Shown here: one piece after another, positions 6,984-10,480 of the stretch
How positions within the stretch are numbered: position 1 is the first letter of the stretch
Layout of the letters: each line of letters opens with the position of its first letter
Origin: a bacterium
GTDB lineage: Bacteria; Zixibacteria; MSB-5A5; GN15; FEB-12
Direction of reading: 5' to 3'
Length of the DNA stretch: 10,480 nt
NCBI GenBank assembly: GCA_030612965.1
Contig: JAUWMW010000062.1
Span: 1-10,480, forward strand
Program-made: the position numbers and the translations under genes
Notes under the pieces: model-generated
The model's input: the letters and a program-made list of their open reading frames with translations, nothing else
Databases searched by the model: none
What the model was told of the DNA's origin: nothing

Positions 6984-8004
6984 TTTGACCAGGATTGTGC
7001 TCGTTGGGCTTACAGTGATGGCCATTGCGGCCGGATCCTCACAAGCCGACGAGTACCTCGATAGCCACAAAAGGGAGTTGGCCATCGGAGTTCAGCACGC
7101 TATCTACAACGACGACTTCGTGCTCGCCGACTCCTTGGGCTGCCTTCTTGGAGAACTATTCCCCGACGATCCGATGGGACCTTTCTCTCGCGCCGCATCT
7201 CTTCTCGGTGAGATGTTTGACCGGGAAGAACCGTGGGAGAGCGAACGATTTTTCAATCTGCTGGATACGGCTGATAGCCTAACATCGCAGATTATCGATA
7301 CCGCATCGCCCGGCACGGCCGCCTGGATGGCATTTTATCGCGGGCATGTCAGGTCCTATCGAGCCCTGTGGGAGTCGCGATTCGGTTCATCGATTAGGGC
7401 AATCAGGCTCGGATATGCTGCCAGATCAGAGTACGAACGCGGACTTGAGTACGACAGCAGTTGTTATGACCTTTACTTCGGCCTTGGCTTGTACCATTAC
7501 TGGAAATCGGCCAAGGGGGGTATCCTGAGGCGGCTGCGGATTCTAAAGAATGAAATGGCGCGAGGAATCGCCGAACTGCGCCTGGCCGCAGATTCATCGG
7601 CAATATCGTGCGAGGCCGCCCGAAGTTCACTTATATGGGTCTGGCTGGATCGTCAACAATACGACTCAGCCATTGTATTGTGTCAGGAAATGTCGGCTAC
7701 CTTCCCCGATGGGAAACTGTTCCTGTGGCCGCTGGCCGAGGCCTACTTTCGGAGCAAGAACTATCAGCAGGCTGCGGAAGTCTATCAGCAACTGCGATAC
7801 AAGCTGGTATCCGAACCCGGCAACTATTACAATCTGATCGAGTGCGATTACCAGTTGTACCAATGCTACGATGAGCTTGGCATGGACGACGAGGTGCGCT
7901 CGGTCGCCCGCCGTGCGAGCGAGTATTCTGATGAAATGCCGAAGGACACCAGACGCCGCCAACGCAGCAAGATTGCTTTTCTCAGTCGTGCCGCTCGCCG
8001 GTGA
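6874..8004 (+). CDS. Exported TPR-like repeat protein of unknown function
   Basis: From GTG 6874 the frame encodes 376 residues. A signal peptide is clear at about 39-58 (LTRIVLVGLTVMAIAAGSSQ, cleavage after Ala58). The mature part is all-helical, with TPR-like pairs: YNDDFVLADSLGCLLGELFP near 79, ARSEYERGLEYDSSCYDLYF near 183 leading into GLGLYHYW, and KLFLWPLAEAYFRSKNYQQA from 281. These suggest a periplasmic or outer-membrane-associated scaffold; no catalytic motif is seen. The start is uncertain. GGAGAG lies 6 nt before GTG 6874, an ideal SD spacing, but residues 3-37 are encoded by palindromic repeat DNA. A TTG at 6985 (codon 38) would give a normal signal peptide but has no good SD. The gene follows the sigma-operon terminator, so it needs its own promoter, which I did not find. 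Confidence 0.75.
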   Translation: MRQMWTSGVYRRDTPLNPLSRGDCRPRQRAGIAALPALTRIVLVGLTVMAIAAGSSQADEYLDSHKRELAIGVQHAIYNDDFVLADSLGCLLGELFPDDPMGPFSRAASLLGEMFDREEPWESERFFNLLDTADSLTSQIIDTASPGTAAWMAFYRGHVRSYRALWESRFGSSIRAIRLGYAARSEYERGLEYDSSCYDLYFGLGLYHYWKSAKGGILRRLRILKNEMARGIAELRLAADSSAISCEAARSSLIWVWLDRQQYDSAIVLCQEMSATFPDGKLFLWPLAEAYFRSKNYQQAAEVYQQLRYKLVSEPGNYYNLIECDYQLYQCYDELGMDDEVRSVARRASEYSDEMPKDTRRRQRSKIAFLSRAARR

Positions 8005-8030
8005 GACAGGGGGGCCAAGAGACCCAGCCT

Positions 8031-8061
8031 TCCGTGGGCGGCAGACGTCCTCGTCTGCCCC
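8031..8061 (+). repeat. REP hairpin, copy 1 (direct)
   Basis: A 31-nt element identical to the copy at 8761-8791. It starts TCCGTGGGC; GTGG (8034-8037) matches the conserved 5' tetranucleotide of REP elements. The stem GGCAGACG (8040-8047) pairs with CGTCTGCC (8052-8059) across a TCCT loop, and G8037/G8038 can extend it past a bulged C8039 to C8060/C8061. It lies 26 nt after the TPR-like gene stop and could also protect or end that transcript. Confidence 0.88.
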
Positions 8062-8070
8062 AGAATGTGA

Positions 8071-8100
8071 TTGACAACTCAGACCACGTTCCGCTATACT
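8071..8100 (+). promoter_or_regulatory. Near-consensus sigma70 promoter for the REP-flanked gene
   Basis: TTGACA (8071-8076) is a perfect -35 box and TATACT (8095-8100) a 5-of-6 -10 box, separated by 18 nt. Transcription would begin near 8107, 39 nt before the leader ORF. It sits 9 nt after REP copy 1, inside the bracketed segment, so the accessory gene carries its own strong promoter. Confidence 0.75.
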
Positions 8101-8145
8101 AAACACCAAGGGTGAAAACCACAAAGAGAAGCGAGTTGGATTAGA

Positions 8146-8208
8146 ATGCTTGCAGTAACCAAAGCAGATTGCAGTGCACACGACTCCGATGTGGTGCAAA
8201 GCGCATGA
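8146..8208 (+). CDS. Possible 20-codon leader peptide coupled to the accessory gene
   Basis: ATG 8146 opens 20 codons (begins MLAVTKADCSAH) and its TGA (8206-8208) overlaps the ATG of the accessory gene as ATGA. GGA lies 5 nt before its start, whereas the accessory gene has no good SD, so translation could arrive by coupling through this small frame. TTGCAGT occurs twice inside it (8150-8156, 8169-8175). The frame is short enough to be accidental; the exact overlap and the promoter just upstream are the reasons to list it. Confidence 0.35.
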   Translation: MLAVTKADCSAHDSDVVQSA

Positions 8209-8750
8209 GCAAACCGACAGAAACACAGCAGATCGAACTCGCGTCAGCCAAGAGTTTTCTAAGAGAATACAATAGAGCGAATGAAACCTCATATGAGGTA
8301 GTCTGTCCAGCGGATGCACCGGATATACTATGTAAGGACTCAACTGGTGATGTGTTGAATTTGGAGATGACCACGTCCGATGATCGTGATGGCGACATCC
8401 AGGCTGCACTTGGCCGATCCGAAGGCAGATCGGTTGATGTCGTGAAGACACCTTTAGAAAGGGGTAGGCAAGGCAGGGCTCATGTCCTCTCTTTGGTCAG
8501 CAACTTGGAAACGGATGTTGTACCGCGTGTCGCTGAGTGTATCAGAAAGAAGCTGCTTAAGGACTATGGTACCAATGTTGCACTCGTGGTGTATCACAAG
8601 ACCGGCTGCCAGTGGACTTGGGATCGCGGTGTACGTCTAGTTCGAGATCGAATTGATCTAACGGCGAATCCTTACGACAAGGGCATTTGGATACTCGACT
8701 GGCTGGGTGATGACAAGTACCGCATTTACCGAGTTGACGTCACGACATGA
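8205..8750 (+). CDS. REP-flanked accessory protein, PD-(D/E)XK-like motif, function unknown
   Basis: A 181-residue soluble protein with no signal peptide or membrane segment. I do not recognise a named family with certainty. Residues 14-54 (AKSFLREYNRANETSYEVVC, then PDILCKDSTG, then LNLEMTT) have the pattern PD-x13-ExT: Asp40, Glu54 and Thr56 in an amphipathic beta-strand context. This resembles PD-(D/E)XK-superfamily proteins of the PDF..dG..igiEvT type, in which the usual Lys is replaced. The C-terminal part has a VALVVYHK strand (125-132) and a GIWILDWLGDDKYRIYRV strand pair (160-177), compatible with such an alpha/beta fold. The ATG at 8205 is preferred; a TTG in frame at 8169 would add 12 residues. 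Its SD is weak, but it overlaps the leader ORF. AGA, ATA and CTA codons are frequent, unlike the neighbours, which suggests transfer. Identical REPs lie on both sides. A nuclease or defence role is a guess. Confidence 0.72.
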   Translation: MSKPTETQQIELASAKSFLREYNRANETSYEVVCPADAPDILCKDSTGDVLNLEMTTSDDRDGDIQAALGRSEGRSVDVVKTPLERGRQGRAHVLSLVSNLETDVVPRVAECIRKKLLKDYGTNVALVVYHKTGCQWTWDRGVRLVRDRIDLTANPYDKGIWILDWLGDDKYRIYRVDVTT

Positions 8751-8760
8751 TGGCATTGTA

Positions 8761-8791
8761 TCCGTGGGCGGCAGACGTCCTCGTCTGCCCC
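8761..8791 (+). repeat. REP hairpin, copy 2 (direct)
   Basis: Identical over 31 nt to copy 1, with GTGG at 8764-8767 and the stem at 8770-8777 with 8782-8789 around TCCT. It begins 10 nt after the accessory gene stop and ends 34 nt before the preferred RAYT start. The flanking bases differ on both sides from copy 1, so the identity ends sharply at the repeat. Confidence 0.9.
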
Positions 8792-8825
8792 GTGACCACG
8801 TATGACTTCTGATGGGAGCAGTATC

Positions 8826-9362
8826 TTGGTAATCAGAAAACGCCTTTCTATAACAGGCAGAGCCATGGCGTTTATTACCACAACAGTGACAGAATGGGCA
8901 CCGGTGTTCGCGGATGAGAGATGCGCCCGATCCCTCCTCCAGCAACTCCACAGGACTGTCACTCACCACCAGTTATCATTGGCCGCTTACGTTGTCATGC
9001 CGTCGCATATCCATCTACTTCTGGGATTCAGGGAAATCGAAAAGTTGTCCAAAGTAGTACAGCAATTCAAAAGCCTATCGACTCGACAACTTCGGCCGCT
9101 GTTGCCGCCGAATCTGATCGAGGTGTTCCACCGAAACGCCCGGTTTCAGTTCTGGAAGCCACGATTCGATGAAGTGATTATCTGGTCTGACAAGCAATTC
9201 AGAATCAAGGTCGATTATGTCCACCGCAATCCGGTTAAGGCTGGATTAGCTGACGAGATGGCTGACTACCCTTTCTCCAGTGCTGGGGACTGGCTTTCGG
9301 ATAGGCCCGGTTTGGTCCCGGTGGACAAGGAGTGGCTATGGCTGGACGATAGCGACGATTGA
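8826..9362 (+). CDS. REP-associated tyrosine transposase (RAYT, Y1/HUH family)
   Basis: A 178-residue IS200-like single-strand transposase of the REP-associated group. The N-terminus (IRKRLSITGR, then FITTTVTEW) is the usual first strand. The HUH metal motif is in VVMPSHIHLLLG (His61, His63), and the catalytic tyrosine is Tyr131 in KVDYVHRNPVKAGL, equivalent to Tyr115 of E. coli TnpA-REP (VDYIYINPV). FWKPRFDEVI and DYPFSSAGDW are also family-typical. It would cleave and join REP hairpin strands; all key residues are present, so it looks functional. TTG 8826 is preferred because GGGAG lies 7 nt before it. An upstream ATG at 8802 adds 8 residues that are not typical of the family and has no SD, being only 10 nt after REP copy 2. 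REP copies lie on both sides in inverted orientation. Confidence 0.92.
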   Translation: MVIRKRLSITGRAMAFITTTVTEWAPVFADERCARSLLQQLHRTVTHHQLSLAAYVVMPSHIHLLLGFREIEKLSKVVQQFKSLSTRQLRPLLPPNLIEVFHRNARFQFWKPRFDEVIIWSDKQFRIKVDYVHRNPVKAGLADEMADYPFSSAGDWLSDRPGLVPVDKEWLWLDDSDD

Positions 9363-9366
9363 AAGA

Positions 9367-9394
9367 GGGGCAGACCGGGAGGTCTGCCGCCCAC
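9367..9394 (-). repeat. REP hairpin, copy 3 (inverted)
   Basis: On the minus strand this starts GTGGGCGGCAGACC and ends GTCTGCCCC, matching copies 1 and 2 except at three positions. The top stem pair is swapped from G-C to C-G, which keeps pairing, and one loop base changes. The stem is 9369-9376 with 9381-9388 around a 4-nt loop, GGGA on the plus strand. It starts 4 nt after the RAYT stop, opposite in orientation to copy 2. Confidence 0.9.
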
Positions 9395-9500
9395 ATAATT
9401 ATTTCCTGCCGACCTGCCTGTCACACATTTTCCTTGTCGAAATCCAAATCGCAACTTAGCTTCCCTCTCAGCAACACCAATCCGCCGGAAAGGATCAGCC

Positions 9501-10480
9501 ATGAATAAACAAACTCGCAAGAAGACCACCCGCCGTTCCATCTCTTCCGAAGACCTGTTTAAGCTGCGCCTGCCGACCAGTGTCGCGATGGCGCCGGATG
9601 AGAAAAAAGTCGCCTACACGGTTGAACGGATGGACAAGGAGGAAAATAAGTATTTCAGCAACATCTTCCTGTTTGATCTCACGGCGCGCGAAGAGCGGCA
9701 GTTCACCCACGGTGATCATAACGACGGTCAGCCCGTGTGGTCACCAAACGGAAGTGAAATTGCCTTCGTCTCGACCCGCGACAAGAAAACGGGCATATAC
9801 ACCATGCCGACCACCGGCGGCGCCGAGAAGAAACTGATCGAAATCGAAGGAACCATCATCGACTTGCAGTGGACGCCGGACGGCAAGCAACTACTGTTTT
9901 GTCTGCGTTACAACGACTCGCACTTTATCAAAGACGAAAAGAAGAAGAAGGAACCACCAGTCTACCGGCATATCACCCGTTTGTTTTATCGGGAGGACGG
10001 CGCCGGGTTTGTTCCTAAGGACACCTTCCAGGTGTACACATTGGACGTCACATCCGGCAAGCTGAAAAAAGTCACCAAAGGCAAAAGAGACAACTTCTTT
10101 GTACGAATCGCGCCGAACGGGAAATTCATAATATATGTTTCCAACCGTGATCGCGACCCGGACATGAACGGCTTGCACCTGGATTTGTTTGTCATGTCGC
10201 TCACCGGCCGCAAAGAGCGTCGTATCCCGACTCCGACCGGTCCGGTGTTCACTCCTGCCATATCTCCCGACAGCAAAAGCGTCGCCTATCTGGGTCATGA
10301 CAGACCACGCGATGCCTGGGGCGTAGCCAATATGCATGTCTGGAAAGTCGGGCTGAGCGGACGACCGAAGGCAGCAGACCTCATGCCGAAGTTTGATCGG
10401 ATGGCGTATGATCAGTCGATCACCGATACCGGCGATGTTGGTGAAGTGTCATCGCCGGCATGGTCGGCCGACGGCAAGCG
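9501..10480 (+). CDS. S9-family serine peptidase (prolyl oligopeptidase/acylaminoacyl type), C-terminal part beyond window
   Basis: The ATG at 9501, with AAAGGA 8 nt upstream, opens a frame of 326 full codons that runs off the right edge. The visible part is a beta-propeller made of repeated blades with PD40/TolB-like signatures: MAPDEKKVAYTVER near 30, QPVWSPNGSEIAFVSTR near 77, LQWTPDGKQLLF near 122, RIAPNGKFIIYVSNRDRD near 202, PAISPDSKSVAYLGHD near 252 and PAWSADGK at the edge. In S9 peptidases this propeller gates access to a C-terminal alpha/beta-hydrolase domain with the Ser-Asp-His triad, which would lie outside this window. There is no signal peptide, and a basic N-terminus (MNKQTRKKTTRR) points to the cytoplasm. 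A role in peptide or N-acyl-peptide turnover is expected. The upstream 106 nt after REP copy 3 show no clear promoter. A non-enzymatic propeller protein is the alternative. Confidence 0.85.
   Translation, partial: MNKQTRKKTTRRSISSEDLFKLRLPTSVAMAPDEKKVAYTVERMDKEENKYFSNIFLFDLTAREERQFTHGDHNDGQPVWSPNGSEIAFVSTRDKKTGIYTMPTTGGAEKKLIEIEGTIIDLQWTPDGKQLLFCLRYNDSHFIKDEKKKKEPPVYRHITRLFYREDGAGFVPKDTFQVYTLDVTSGKLKKVTKGKRDNFFVRIAPNGKFIIYVSNRDRDPDMNGLHLDLFVMSLTGRKERRIPTPTGPVFTPAISPDSKSVAYLGHDRPRDAWGVANMHVWKVGLSGRPKAADLMPKFDRMAYDQSITDTGDVGEVSSPAWSADGK

Larger units (their letters stand above)
8031..9394 (+). mobile_element. REP/RAYT module: two direct REPs, cargo gene, RAYT, inverted REP
   Basis: The segment is organised as REP (8031-8061), promoter, leader ORF, accessory gene, REP (8761-8791), RAYT transposase gene, inverted REP (9367-9394). 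The RAYT with its two inverted flanking REPs (8761-9394) is the standard REP-associated transposase unit. The extra direct REP on the left encloses a passenger gene and makes a possible 1364-bp composite. RAYTs act on single-stranded REP hairpins and are not known to leave target duplications, so none is expected. The accessory gene uses more AGA, ATA and CTA codons than its neighbours, consistent with acquisition. Whether the whole composite moves as one unit is inference. Confidence 0.6.

Noticed and set aside
7666..8451. A 261-codon minus-strand frame
   Set aside because: Runs antisense across the end of the TPR-like gene, REP copy 1, the promoter and the accessory gene. It has no coding character of its own.
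8031..8791. REP copies as a CRISPR array
   Set aside because: Only two direct copies 730 nt apart with a gene between them, and no spacers. The hairpin form with GTGG fits REP.

Overview
The window reads as chromosomal DNA of an uncultivated Gram-negative-type bacterium. Base composition is balanced to slightly GC-rich. The export signals include a lipobox and AxA-type signal peptides, and there is a membrane-anchored anti-sigma factor and a PHP-containing DnaE. A member of the FCB-type candidate phyla (for example Zixibacteria) would fit the style of the genes, but nothing here proves it. No rRNA, tRNA or CRISPR array was seen.

Left part, 1-4660, minus strand: a convergent-looking replication/redox cluster transcribed right to left. 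dnaE (replicative DNA polymerase III alpha subunit) is followed 1 nt later by an exported thioredoxin-fold protein with a CGWC centre. After a further 101 nt comes a TlpA-like lipoprotein with a CPPC centre, cut by the left edge. The 748-nt gap 4661-5408 between dnaE and the next, divergent operon has no convincing gene. It holds a candidate dnaE promoter, an attenuator-like set of mutually exclusive stems on the plus strand, and a candidate ECF-type promoter.

Middle, 5409-8004, plus strand: an ECF sigma factor and its membrane-bound ZAS-type anti-sigma factor overlap by 4 nt (ATGA) and end at a strong rho-independent terminator. Next is an exported TPR-like protein whose 5' end is occupied by three consecutive palindromes, two of which look like dispersed repeat DNA. 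These either add about 37 residues in frame or sit in the leader.

Right part, 8031-9394: a REP/RAYT module, the most interesting part of the window. Two identical 31-bp REP hairpins in direct orientation bracket a small accessory gene that has a near-consensus sigma70 promoter, a 20-codon leader ORF and a PD-(D/E)XK-like motif. The second REP and an inverted third REP bracket a REP-associated tyrosine transposase (RAYT). The REP copies differ by a compensatory base-pair swap, so the hairpin itself appears to be under selection. After the module, a cytoplasmic S9-family peptidase starts at 9501 and runs off the right edge within its beta-propeller domain.

Working together: the sigma/anti-sigma pair is a self-contained envelope or redox stress switch. 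The two thioredoxin-fold proteins probably serve extracytoplasmic thiol chemistry. The RAYT probably maintains and spreads the REP hairpins, and the gene between the direct REPs may be passenger cargo.
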